Part shown: positions 23,809 to 32,503 of the stretch, in pieces
How the letters are laid out: every line of letters starts with the position of its first letter
Numbering within the stretch: position 1 is the first letter of the stretch
Origin: Marinilabilia salmonicolor JCM 21150
GTDB lineage: Bacteria; Bacteroidota; Bacteroidia; Bacteroidales; Marinilabiliaceae
Assembly: GCF_000259075.1 (NCBI RefSeq)
Contig: NZ_AJKI01000021.1
Location: 62,001 to 126,000, forward strand
Length of the DNA: 64,000 nt
Reading direction: 5' to 3'
The notes under the pieces: generated by a model
Seen by the model: the letters and a program-made list of their open reading frames with translations, nothing else
Told to the model about the DNA's origin: nothing
Databases searched by the model: none
Position numbers and translations under genes: made by a program

Positions 23809-26676
23809 TTACTTCACGGCAGGTCTGCCTTCGGCCTCCACCACTTCAATGATCAATTCCCCGGTTTTCAATCCATCTGAATTACCAGTTAGCTTTATTT
23901 CACCGGCCCCGCCAGTGGATTGAATAATAACCTGAGCCAAACCATTAAATGTTTTGCGCTGCCATGGCTCAGCAGGAATGACTACCTGCAGTTTTCCGGG
24001 TTCGGTATTTACCACCGACCAGGGATTTTCTTTCACATAAGGAGTAGCAACAACCACAACACGATTGATTCCGGCTTTCAAATAATCTTTCTTAAGATGA
24101 AAGACTTTTTCGTACTCTGCAATATCCTTCTCAATTAACTGACCATTAACATACAACGACGGATTATCCCCAATGCTGCGGAACATCCAGTTAATATCGC
24201 CGCTAAGTTCCTCTTCTGAAAGATCAAACTGACCAATAAACACGGTTTTCTGAGCTTCTGTACCTGGTTCCAGGCCGTCATTATTCAAAGCATCTTTTAG
24301 TCCTTGTACATCAAAGTCAGGATTAAGCACCTGTGAAATATTTGATTCAGTAGCCAGTGTTTGTTTCCAGTTATTGAAAACGACTGTTTTGTAGGCATCA
24401 ATGTACCGGTCCGGTTCATGAGAGGTAGGATCACCGTTACCCACACCAATAATTTTGCCAGGTCCCTCAATCTCAAAAGTGATATTCCTGTTGGCCGTAG
24501 GCACCACACGTCCCTTTTTATCGGTCACCTGAACAGTAACGATGGCCACATCTTCACGATCCCCATCAATGGTTTGACGGTCCGCAACCAGTCTTACTTT
24601 TTGAGATTCCCCGGTTGTTTCGACGATTTCAGTATCAACTTTTTTCCCGCTATCATAAGCAACCGCCTTTAATTGTCCGGCCTTGTAGGGAACTTTCCAT
24701 TCCAAATGACTGTTAGGTTCCATCTTCTTGCGACCAAAACTCGTTCCATTGGCAAAGAGTTCCACTTCATCGTGGTTACTATAAACCCATACGTCGAGGG
24801 CATCACCTTCACGACCTTCCCAGTTCCAGTGAGGCAGAATATGCAACACATCCTCATCGCTCCACCATGATTTCAGGTACCAGACATTGTCTTTGGGTAA
24901 TCCACACAGATCAAACATCCCAAAGTAAGAAAGTACGGAAGGATATCTGAAAGGTGTTGATTCTCCACGGTAATCGAAGCCGGTCCAGATAACCATCCCG
25001 GCAAGGTAATCGCGATCGGCATAGTGTTGCCATCCCTGCTGAATGCTCATAAATCCGCTTGGTGTAGGAACATCATAAGCTTTGAGGTATTGCTTTTCCT
25101 GATCATCTACATAGATGCCACGAGTAGTATTGGTAGAGCCCTGCTCAGTACCCAACGAAGCCTGCCAGGGGAATTTCTCATGATGCTCATCGGTACTACC
25201 ATGTCGCAGATAATTGAAACCCATCACTTCGATCACAGAAGAGATACCGGCACCCCAGGCACCACTGACGGCTGCATTAGCCGGACGAGTTGTATCCAGC
25301 GTTTTAAGATAAGCCTGCATATTTTGCGCCATCATGGCACCACGTTCTCCGTTCTCTATCATCCACTCCTCATTCCCAATGGACCACAACACAACTGATG
25401 GATGGTTGCGATCCCGAATGACCAGACGTTTGAGATATTCAAGCATGTAATCGGTCGTCCCCATCAGGCGGTTTTCATTCAGAACAAGCATTCCCATGCG
25501 GTCGCAAGCCTCGAGTAAGGCAGGAGTTGGCGGATAATGTGCGGTACGGTAGGCATTGTTCCCCATATCTTTCAGTTGCTTCAGTCTCCATTCATGCAAA
25601 CCATCAGGGATGGCGGTTCCCACGCCTGCATGATTTTGGTGGTTATTGGTTCCTTTTATTTTCACATGCCGTCCGTTCAGGAAAAATCCTTTATCAGGAT
25701 CCCACTTAATGGTACGAATCCCGAAAGTAGTTTCATATTTATCCACAACCTGGTCATTGCTGTGAATCAAAGTTTCAAGAGTATATAAATGAGGATCATC
25801 AAGATCCCACAAATGCGGATTATCCACTTTGTACTCAAAAGTGTATTCGTCACTACCCATCGGAATAAGTTCAAATACACCGGATTTCCCCTCTGCCACT
25901 ACGTCACCGGCAGCATTAACAATCCTGTTTTCCAACGAAAAGGAGGATTTTCCCAGGTTCTTATTCCGAACAGTCACCCGGGCAGTGACGGTTGCTTCAT
26001 CTCCATCCACTTCCGACGTAACAAAAGTCCCGTATTGAGGCACATGCAACGGATTAACCTTGGTCATCCAAACATGGCGATAAATTCCGGCTCCTTCATA
26101 AAACCAGCCCTCTTCCATGCTGGCATCCACACGTACAGCCACCACATTCTCACCGCCGTAATTCAGGTATTCGGAAACATCATAAGAAAAACCGGTATAC
26201 CCACTAGGCTCGTTGCCACAATAAAAACCATTGACCCATACTTTCGAGTCACGAAATACGCCGTCAAACTCCAGAAAAATACGTTTCCCTTTATCCGATT
26301 CCGAAACAGAAAATGTTTTACGATACCACCCCACGCTGGTATCCGGAAATCCGGGACCAACTTTTTTGTACCCATGACTATGACTGGCGTCACCGGAAAA
26401 CTCCATTTCAGCAGCCCAGTCATGCGGCAGATCCAGGGTCCGCCAGGTTCGGTCATCAAAATCAGCAGCTGCAGCTCCATCACCATAACCGGCTTTAGCC
26501 AGATACGTAAAATAACTGGTACCCATATTGAAGTCTTTTTCCACATCGTGGGGATGACCGAAAGTAAACTGCCAGTCGAAGTTCATCAGCAGGCGCTCAC
26601 GCGGGCTGGCTGATGACAAAAATGGCACCACCATAAAAAGCAGTAAAAGGATTTTTCTTGTTGTGTGTGTTTTCAT
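23809..26676 (-). CDS. GH2 family beta-glycosidase (probable beta-galactosidase), large, secreted
   Basis: The 955-residue protein has a signal peptide (ILLLLFMVVPFLSSA), then the GH2 sugar-binding jelly roll (LPHDWAAEME, SVGWYRKTF, EFDGVFRDSKVWVNG), an immunoglobulin-like domain, and the TIM barrel with the acid/base in VVLWSIGNEEW and nucleophile region SLGTEQGS. After the barrel come Ig-like domains of the type common in Bacteroidota GH2 enzymes. About residues 780-900 add an inserted galactose-binding-like segment (MFRSIGDNPSLYVNG, INRVVVVATPY), which interrupts the last Ig-like domain (QRKTFNGLAQVIIQSTG). In this locus the expected role is removal of beta-galactose from xyloglucan side chains, though other beta-glycosidase activity is possible. 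Confidence 0.85.
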   Translation of the reverse strand: MKTHTTRKILLLLFMVVPFLSSASPRERLLMNFDWQFTFGHPHDVEKDFNMGTSYFTYLAKAGYGDGAAAADFDDRTWRTLDLPHDWAAEMEFSGDASHSHGYKKVGPGFPDTSVGWYRKTFSVSESDKGKRIFLEFDGVFRDSKVWVNGFYCGNEPSGYTGFSYDVSEYLNYGGENVVAVRVDASMEEGWFYEGAGIYRHVWMTKVNPLHVPQYGTFVTSEVDGDEATVTARVTVRNKNLGKSSFSLENRIVNAAGDVVAEGKSGVFELIPMGSDEYTFEYKVDNPHLWDLDDPHLYTLETLIHSNDQVVDKYETTFGIRTIKWDPDKGFFLNGRHVKIKGTNNHQNHAGVGTAIPDGLHEWRLKQLKDMGNNAYRTAHYPPTPALLEACDRMGMLVLNENRLMGTTDYMLEYLKRLVIRDRNHPSVVLWSIGNEEWMIENGERGAMMAQNMQAYLKTLDTTRPANAAVSGAWGAGISSVIEVMGFNYLRHGSTDEHHEKFPWQASLGTEQGSTNTTRGIYVDDQEKQYLKAYDVPTPSGFMSIQQGWQHYADRDYLAGMVIWTGFDYRGESTPFRYPSVLSYFGMFDLCGLPKDNVWYLKSWWSDEDVLHILPHWNWEGREGDALDVWVYSNHDEVELFANGTSFGRKKMEPNSHLEWKVPYKAGQLKAVAYDSGKKVDTEIVETTGESQKVRLVADRQTIDGDREDVAIVTVQVTDKKGRVVPTANRNITFEIEGPGKIIGVGNGDPTSHEPDRYIDAYKTVVFNNWKQTLATESNISQVLNPDFDVQGLKDALNNDGLEPGTEAQKTVFIGQFDLSEEELSGDINWMFRSIGDNPSLYVNGQLIEKDIAEYEKVFHLKKDYLKAGINRVVVVATPYVKENPWSVVNTEPGKLQVVIPAEPWQRKTFNGLAQVIIQSTGGAGEIKLTGNSDGLKTGELIIEVVEAEGRPAVK

Positions 26677-26703
26677 ATTATAGATAATTTTATTTTAAAT
26701 AAA

Positions 26704-26976
26704 GGGGCTGTCTAACCTGCTTAAAAAATTAGTAACACTAATATGTACTTCTTCATAATTGTTCTTTTTGGCATTCCGCGTGTCGCCGAAGCTTTAGCGG
26801 AGGCACTGCCCAAAAAGGAACCAAAGAAGTCTAGTCCACTTAACCCTATCCCCCCGCGAAAGCCAAAATTTCCGACCATTGCACAAGGCCATGAAAGTCA
26901 CCCATTTTGGCTTTCCTCCATCCGCCGGCCCGGAAAGCGGACAGGCCAACGCGCCTTTCAAATAGCTAAAGTTGTT
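26704..26976 (+). repeat. Dispersed repeat family R1, copy c
   Basis: It begins GGGGCTGTCTAACCTGC with a degenerate left hairpin, then TTCTTTTTGGCATT, an extra 30-base insertion CCGCGTGTCGCCGAAGCTTT-AGCGGAGGCA within the hairpin loop, then the core to GCGCCTTTCAAATAGC. The insertion is shared with copy d only. It lies between the GH95 and GH2 genes and fills most of that gap. Confidence 0.85.
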
Positions 26977-27134
26977 CATTATTACAACATTCGTATAAAA
27001 AGTAATATCTTGACACTTTCCCTTTGCAGCTGAAGAATTTTAATCATTTGCATAATAAAGATTAAACCAGAAATGAAACTTCACCTATAAATCATCCAAT
27101 TTTCAACTATTACGCATTGCTCCGGAAACCCCTG

Positions 27135-29561
27135 TTAATAAGTTACTCTTATTGTGATTGGGGCCCTTTCCTTCAGGCTCACCTCCATCGTTCCCTCTCT
27201 TAGTTTTTTTCTTTTAATGAAGGAAGCACTATTTTCGGTCTCCACTTTAGAAATCGCTTCGGGAAGCTCAATCATCACATCCTGGTCTTTGCCCGATGTT
27301 AGAGTTACTTCAAGACCATTTTCAGTCCACAACAAACGATCAATCGTAATTTGTCCCCGCAGGGCCATACCTTTAATACTTCCGGTTTTCCAGTCATCAG
27401 GTAAAGCAGGCAATAATTTCACCAGTCCGGGTTCTGAATACGCCAGTGTGCGCATAATTACGGCAGGAAAGCCACCACTCACATCCATATTAAAGAGATT
27501 GCCTGAATTGTGATAAGTTCCCAATGACGGAGTGAAGTAAAACCGTGAAATCCAGTTGATAATTTCTCCGGCAATTTCACTGTTACCCAGGTTGGCTGCA
27601 ATCATTCCCTGTTGTGCCAGTCCGAAAGCCATTTCGCCACCATTTTCATGACGGCGGTGCACCATTCTTCTTTCTACAGTTTCCCTGGCAGCTGCCATCA
27701 GCTCAGGATCTTCCTTAAATTCGGGGGCAATCATTTCGTACAAAGCATACAAATGAGAAACATGCCTGTGTTTGTAATTGTCTTTTAAATCTTTGGGCAA
27801 CCATTCAGCCAGAGCTCCGTCTTCGTTAATGCGGTATTCAGGCATAAGCTTCAGCATTTTCCCCCACTTTTTCAACTGAGTTTTCTCTTCCCCCAGTAAT
27901 TCACCGGCTTCGATGCAATTACGCAGCAATTCTTTGGCAATCATCACATCCATGGTGGCATCTATAGCCGCCTGCGCATTCGTGTTTGAAGGAGTATTCT
28001 CCGGGGAATAAGAGGGAGTAAAAACATATTTTCCATCATCTCCCAATATCAGAAAGTCCTCATAAAACCAGGCACTCTCTTTCATAAACGGGTAAATGTG
28101 CTCTTTCAGGTAATCTTTGTCACCGGTATAGAGATAATAATCGTACAAAATACCGGATGCCCAGCCGGCTCCTCCTGTCCATAATGAAAGACACCACTCG
28201 TCGTCGAAGTGAATGGCCCAGCCTTGCGAACTGGAATGCGCTGGTAGCACAATCCCCCTGGCCCCGAACAATCGTTGTGCATTGTCGCGATAATACGGCA
28301 TCATCCGTTCATGATAACTCATATAAGCATGCATCAACTCAGGAGTATTGGATGGAAGATACGAGGAAACCGCCACTTCGACATTGCCATCGTGTGTAAA
28401 ACCAGACGACCAGGGTGGCGTCCAGGTTCCGCTCCAAATCCCCTGAAGGTTGGGAGGATTGGTGCCGGTTGAAGAGATAATATTGTAACGGGTTGCATCA
28501 AACTGTCTTTCTATGAGAGCCGGAGAAGTACGCTCCCGGGCCTGAAGCACCAATACCTCTGACTGCAATTCGGAACCTTTATCCTCAGGCAAATCAAGCA
28601 TAACACTATTGAATAATTTGCCATGTACCTTTTCATGCCGCTCCTCCAATGTCTGATAGTCAGTAATCACCTTTTCCAATTCCTCTTTTAAGGATGGAAC
28701 CACTGATTCTGAATAGTCATAGTTGGGATCGACCTTCATCATCACCAGAATTTCATCGGCATTTTCAACCACCATTTCATTGTTGCGGTAAAATACTTTC
28801 CCGCCTTTAGGAACAACTCTTGCGACTCCTTCGAATCCCTGAGGATTCCCCTCCCATTGGTTTTTGAATTCAGTGCGGTAAACCAGGTAACCATCGTGGG
28901 CCGAAACATCTACATTCTTAATGGTGCTGTTTATGTAATCCCATTGATCCCAGCTTACCGAATGACGGTCAAGCGACAAAGTAGCACTTACCTTATCACT
29001 CCCGGCTATTTTCATAACAATCACACTGTCGGGACGAGATACAAAGAGCGTGCGCTGATATAATTTACCGTTCTGCTCCCACTCCACCTTAGCTTCCCCG
29101 GTTTCAAAGTCAACCATCCGGGAGTAATTGGAAACATTACCAGCAGGCATGGCTACATTAATGTTGCAAAAAGGGACAAACGGATCAATCCATTTCTTTT
29201 CTCCATATCCCTCTTTCATGCTCTGGTCAACAGGAACCTCTGCCGCTTCTCGGTATTCCCCTTCTTCCAGAAGGCTGCGAATCTCCTCTAAACGGGATGC
29301 CTGATCTATTGGCTGCAAGGGCACCCAGACAGGCAGATAACACAGCGCATGGTTGATGACCACCCGATCTCTGTGAGGATCGCCAAAAACCATAGCCCCC
29401 ATAGTTCCATTGCCACTCAAAAGAGCATCTTCCCAGGTGGGAGCAGGTTTCCAACTAACAAATCCGTTTTCAGGTTTCTGAAACGATTGTCCGGAAACAA
29501 CAGCCCCGGTAAACGTTAGTATTATTGCCAGTAAATAAATTTTATAATGATATAGATTCAT
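27135..29561 (-). CDS. GH95 family glycosidase (alpha-L-fucosidase-like) with altered active-site asparagine pair
   Basis: This 808-residue protein has a signal peptide (YLLAIILTFTGAVVSGQ) and the GH95 architecture: N-terminal beta domain starting at FVSWKPAPTWEDALLSGNGT, an alpha/alpha barrel containing GTNPPNLQGIWSGTWTPPWS, TPSYSPENTPSNTNA (expected acid glutamate in SPEN) and NMDVSGGFPAVIM (expected aspartate), and a C-terminal beta domain. Fucosidases of this family usually have an NIN-type pair after PPW; here the aligned segment is THDGNVEVA, so one asparagine appears to be aspartate. The start chosen is the ATG at 29561; the TTG at 29603 is inside the R1 repeat. In the locus it would remove fucose, or a related sugar, from xyloglucan side chains. 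Confidence 0.85.
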   Translation of the reverse strand: MNLYHYKIYLLAIILTFTGAVVSGQSFQKPENGFVSWKPAPTWEDALLSGNGTMGAMVFGDPHRDRVVINHALCYLPVWVPLQPIDQASRLEEIRSLLEEGEYREAAEVPVDQSMKEGYGEKKWIDPFVPFCNINVAMPAGNVSNYSRMVDFETGEAKVEWEQNGKLYQRTLFVSRPDSVIVMKIAGSDKVSATLSLDRHSVSWDQWDYINSTIKNVDVSAHDGYLVYRTEFKNQWEGNPQGFEGVARVVPKGGKVFYRNNEMVVENADEILVMMKVDPNYDYSESVVPSLKEELEKVITDYQTLEERHEKVHGKLFNSVMLDLPEDKGSELQSEVLVLQARERTSPALIERQFDATRYNIISSTGTNPPNLQGIWSGTWTPPWSSGFTHDGNVEVAVSSYLPSNTPELMHAYMSYHERMMPYYRDNAQRLFGARGIVLPAHSSSQGWAIHFDDEWCLSLWTGGAGWASGILYDYYLYTGDKDYLKEHIYPFMKESAWFYEDFLILGDDGKYVFTPSYSPENTPSNTNAQAAIDATMDVMIAKELLRNCIEAGELLGEEKTQLKKWGKMLKLMPEYRINEDGALAEWLPKDLKDNYKHRHVSHLYALYEMIAPEFKEDPELMAAARETVERRMVHRRHENGGEMAFGLAQQGMIAANLGNSEIAGEIINWISRFYFTPSLGTYHNSGNLFNMDVSGGFPAVIMRTLAYSEPGLVKLLPALPDDWKTGSIKGMALRGQITIDRLLWTENGLEVTLTSGKDQDVMIELPEAISKVETENSASFIKRKKLREGTMEVSLKERAPITIRVTY

Positions 29562-29592
29562 AGTATCAATCAGTAAAAAACCATTAAAACAG

Positions 29593-29790
29593 GGTCTGCT
29601 CAAAAAGTCAGCAGACCTATTATTAATTCCTTTTTTCTTAATGTCCTTTTTGGCATTCCGCGTGTCGCCGAAGCTTTAGCGGAGGCAATGGCGCAAGGCC
29701 TTGAACGTCGCCCATTTTGGTTTCCCGCCATCCACAAGCCCGGAAAGCGGACAGGCCAACGCGCCTTTCAAATAGTAAAAATCGTTCATA
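29593..29790 (+). repeat. Dispersed repeat family R1, copy d
   Basis: It starts GGTCTGCT-CAAAAAGTC-AGCAGACC (perfect 8-bp hairpin with a stem different from copies a and b), followed by CCTTTTTGGCATT, the same 30-base insertion as copy c, a deletion of the middle of the core, and the right part to GCGCCTTTCAAATAG. It lies directly upstream of the GH95 gene, in the same orientation as copy c. Confidence 0.85.
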
Positions 29791-29974
29791 AACTAAGGCA
29801 TCCTTTTAAGCAGTCATATGTTGATCCGGTTACCTTTTTGGATGCTGATATTTTTAACGAGTCACAAAAAAAAATTGCACATTTAACAAAATTACGTGCT
29901 GCAAATTATTCTTAAAGCACTTTTTAAAAAAACCAAAATACAGACAATCAACTTCCAAAAAACCAGGCGCCTGG

Positions 29975-32425
29975 TTAATGACAAGAACCCGATTCTGAGC
30001 GCAAAATAACATGTGCAGCAGCCTCAGGCAATCCCTCTGCATTGGCTTTTATAGTAACAGATCCTGCTTTGTCTCCTGCTTGAATAATCGCCAGACATTT
30101 TCCATTAAATGTCTTTCGTTGGGCACTTTGGAAAGAAGCATGACTGGTTTGATCTCCGTTATCAGTAGCAATTACCGAGGCCTCTCCGTCCAGACTGAAT
30201 TTTATGAGGTTATCTGCATCAGGAACCAAATTACCATCTTTGTCTGTCACAAAAGCCGACACATAAGCCAGATCATTTCCGTCTGCTTCAATGGTATCCC
30301 GATCAACATTCAGTTTAATCAGGGCCGGTTCTCCGGCTGTTTGAATACGTTTTTCAGCTACAACTTCTCCATCTCGGATGGATACGGCACGCAATATTCC
30401 TGGCTCAAAAGGCACCCTCCACAAGACATTAAAGCGACCTTCAGGTTTGCTTTTGGAACCCAGTGATTCTCCATTCAGAAATAACTCAACCTCATCGGCA
30501 TGATTGAAATATGCCCATACATCAACTGTTTGTCCCTCTTCCCAGTTCCAATGGGGGAAAACGTGCAAAACAGTATCCTTTGACCACTCACTTTTGTAGA
30601 AATAATAGGAATCTTTTGGAAAACCAGCCAAATCAACCATTCCAAAATAGGAACTTCTGGACGGCCACTGATAGGGAGTCGGTTCGCCCAGATAATCAAA
30701 ACCTGTCCAGATAAACATTCCTGACATATAATCATTGTTTTTTATGAGGTTCCATGTTTCTGTATGAGTGGATCCCCAAGGCGCCCGGCAATTGTCATAA
30801 GCCGAGCAAGTATTTCCGGGATTCCCGTCATAGAAAGGAATATCCCAGCGTTTGGGCCAGATTCGAACACTGTCGGAGGGCATATCGTAATGTCCACGGG
30901 AATGTAAAGACGAGTTGGTTTCGGTAGCGATAAATGGTTCACCGGGAAAAGTTTTTGGGAAGTCCAGCCAGTCTTCATGATGGTAATTGAACCCCACCAA
31001 ATCCAAAGCCCCGGATTTATTCAATGAATTGTTAGGTGACGGCCCGTTGTTACCGGTTGTGATGGGTCTGGTTTTATCAAGTTCGCGCACAATGGCAGCC
31101 AGTTCTTTGGTAATCCTGATTCCGGTGGAGTCCCATTGCTCCAATATTTCGTTACCGATACTCCAAATCATCACACTCGGGTGATTTCGATCCCGGCGAA
31201 TGTGGTCACGCAAGTCCCGCTCATGCCACTCATCCCAATAAAGCGAATAGTCGTAATCGCTTTTGGCTTTAGCCCACATATCAAAAGTCTCATTCATAAC
31301 GATAAGTCCCATTTCGTCACATAATTCCAGAAGTTCAGGAGCAGGAGGATTATGTGAAGTACGAATGGCATTGGCCCCCATTTCCTTCATGATTTCCAAT
31401 TGCCGTTCAATAGCCCGACGGTTAACTGCAGCCCCCAAAGCCCCAAGGTCGTGGTGCATGCATACTCCTAATATTTTTGTTGGTTGATCGTTAAGGAAAA
31501 AACCCTTTTCGTGGTCGAAATGAAAAAAGCGAATCCCAAAATCGGTTTCATACCTGTCGATTAAAGAACCATCGGTCTCAATTTTAGAAACTGCGGTGTA
31601 CAATGCAGGATTTTCGAGGGTCCACAATTCCGGTTGAGACACCTCTGTAGAAAGGTCAACGACTTTAGTTTCACCGGCAGCAATGCGAACGTCAGCCGCC
31701 CGTACCGTAGAAATCTTCTGTCCATCGGTAGAAATAATATCAACCAAAAGCTGAAAAGTAGTATCCCGGGCATAATCGTTGCGAATTGAATGCTCAATGT
31801 GCACCAAAGCCGCATCCTCTGTAACCTCGGGTGTTGTAACAAAAGTTCCCCACTGGTCCAGATGAAGAGGATTCACCGAAGTGAGCCATACATTACGATA
31901 AATTCCGGAACCGGAATACCATCGGGAGTTAGGCTGAACGCTATTGTCCACTTTTACGGCAATCACATTCTCTTCTTCACCGAAAAGGAGATAAGGTGTA
32001 AGATCGTATCTGAAAGAGATGTAACCGTTGGGCCGTTTGCCAAGATAATGTCCGTTGATCCACACTTCACTGTTCATGTAAACCCCGTCGAACTCAATAA
32101 AAAACATTTTATTGCTCTGACATTCAGGTATCGAGAAGGTTTTCCGATACCAACCCAGTCCGCCGGGAAGCGCGCCGCCTCCAACTCCTGAAGGATTATT
32201 TTCATCAAATGTCCCCTCAATGCTCCAGTCATGCGGCAAATTCAACTGGCGCCAGTTGGAATCATCAAAACCCGCTTGGTGATACCCGTTCGAATCCAGA
32301 CTATCCACAAGTGTAAATTTCCAGTCGTCGGTGAATTTATTTTTCGTTCGAACTTCCTTATCTTCATGAGAACAACCCGACAAGAACAACCCGGCAACCA
32401 TAAAAAACAAGACAAAAGACCTCAT
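29975..32425 (-). CDS. GH2 beta-galactosidase-like lipoprotein
   Basis: MRSFVLFFMVAGLFLSGCSH is a lipoprotein signal (Cys 18). Residues about 30-200 are the GH2 jelly roll (LPHDWSIEGTF, GLGWYRKTF, EFDGVYMNSEVWINGHYLG), followed by an Ig-like domain, the barrel with acid/base in SVMIWSIGNEILEQWD and nucleophile region FIATETNSS, and C-terminal Ig-like domains to residue 816. It resembles GH2 beta-galactosidases of Bacteroidota and is shorter than the other GH2 of the locus. The predicted role is removal of beta-1,2-galactose from xylosyl side chains. It follows the PA14-GH31 gene by 79 bases with a terminator-like hairpin between. Confidence 0.88.
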   Translation of the reverse strand: MRSFVLFFMVAGLFLSGCSHEDKEVRTKNKFTDDWKFTLVDSLDSNGYHQAGFDDSNWRQLNLPHDWSIEGTFDENNPSGVGGGALPGGLGWYRKTFSIPECQSNKMFFIEFDGVYMNSEVWINGHYLGKRPNGYISFRYDLTPYLLFGEEENVIAVKVDNSVQPNSRWYSGSGIYRNVWLTSVNPLHLDQWGTFVTTPEVTEDAALVHIEHSIRNDYARDTTFQLLVDIISTDGQKISTVRAADVRIAAGETKVVDLSTEVSQPELWTLENPALYTAVSKIETDGSLIDRYETDFGIRFFHFDHEKGFFLNDQPTKILGVCMHHDLGALGAAVNRRAIERQLEIMKEMGANAIRTSHNPPAPELLELCDEMGLIVMNETFDMWAKAKSDYDYSLYWDEWHERDLRDHIRRDRNHPSVMIWSIGNEILEQWDSTGIRITKELAAIVRELDKTRPITTGNNGPSPNNSLNKSGALDLVGFNYHHEDWLDFPKTFPGEPFIATETNSSLHSRGHYDMPSDSVRIWPKRWDIPFYDGNPGNTCSAYDNCRAPWGSTHTETWNLIKNNDYMSGMFIWTGFDYLGEPTPYQWPSRSSYFGMVDLAGFPKDSYYFYKSEWSKDTVLHVFPHWNWEEGQTVDVWAYFNHADEVELFLNGESLGSKSKPEGRFNVLWRVPFEPGILRAVSIRDGEVVAEKRIQTAGEPALIKLNVDRDTIEADGNDLAYVSAFVTDKDGNLVPDADNLIKFSLDGEASVIATDNGDQTSHASFQSAQRKTFNGKCLAIIQAGDKAGSVTIKANAEGLPEAAAHVILRSESGSCH

Positions 32426-32457
32426 AGCGATTAGTTGTATGTGTGGAGAAATAAAAA

Positions 32458-32490
32458 AAGGCCTGATAATCCATATATCATCAGGCCTTT
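32458..32490 (-). terminator. Terminator-like hairpin between GH31 and GH2 genes
   Basis: On the minus strand AAAGGCCTGAT and AT(T/A)ATCAGGCCT-TTTTTTT give a strong stem with a T run. It lies inside the operon, so it may act as an attenuator that lowers expression of the downstream enzymes. Confidence 0.75.
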
Positions 32491-32503
32491 AGTTCAATTC
32501 AAT

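Noticed and set aside
25789-26613. Plus-strand frame of 274 codons opposite the GH2 gene
   Set aside because: It is the antisense shadow of a well-supported GH2 coding region with conserved catalytic motifs.
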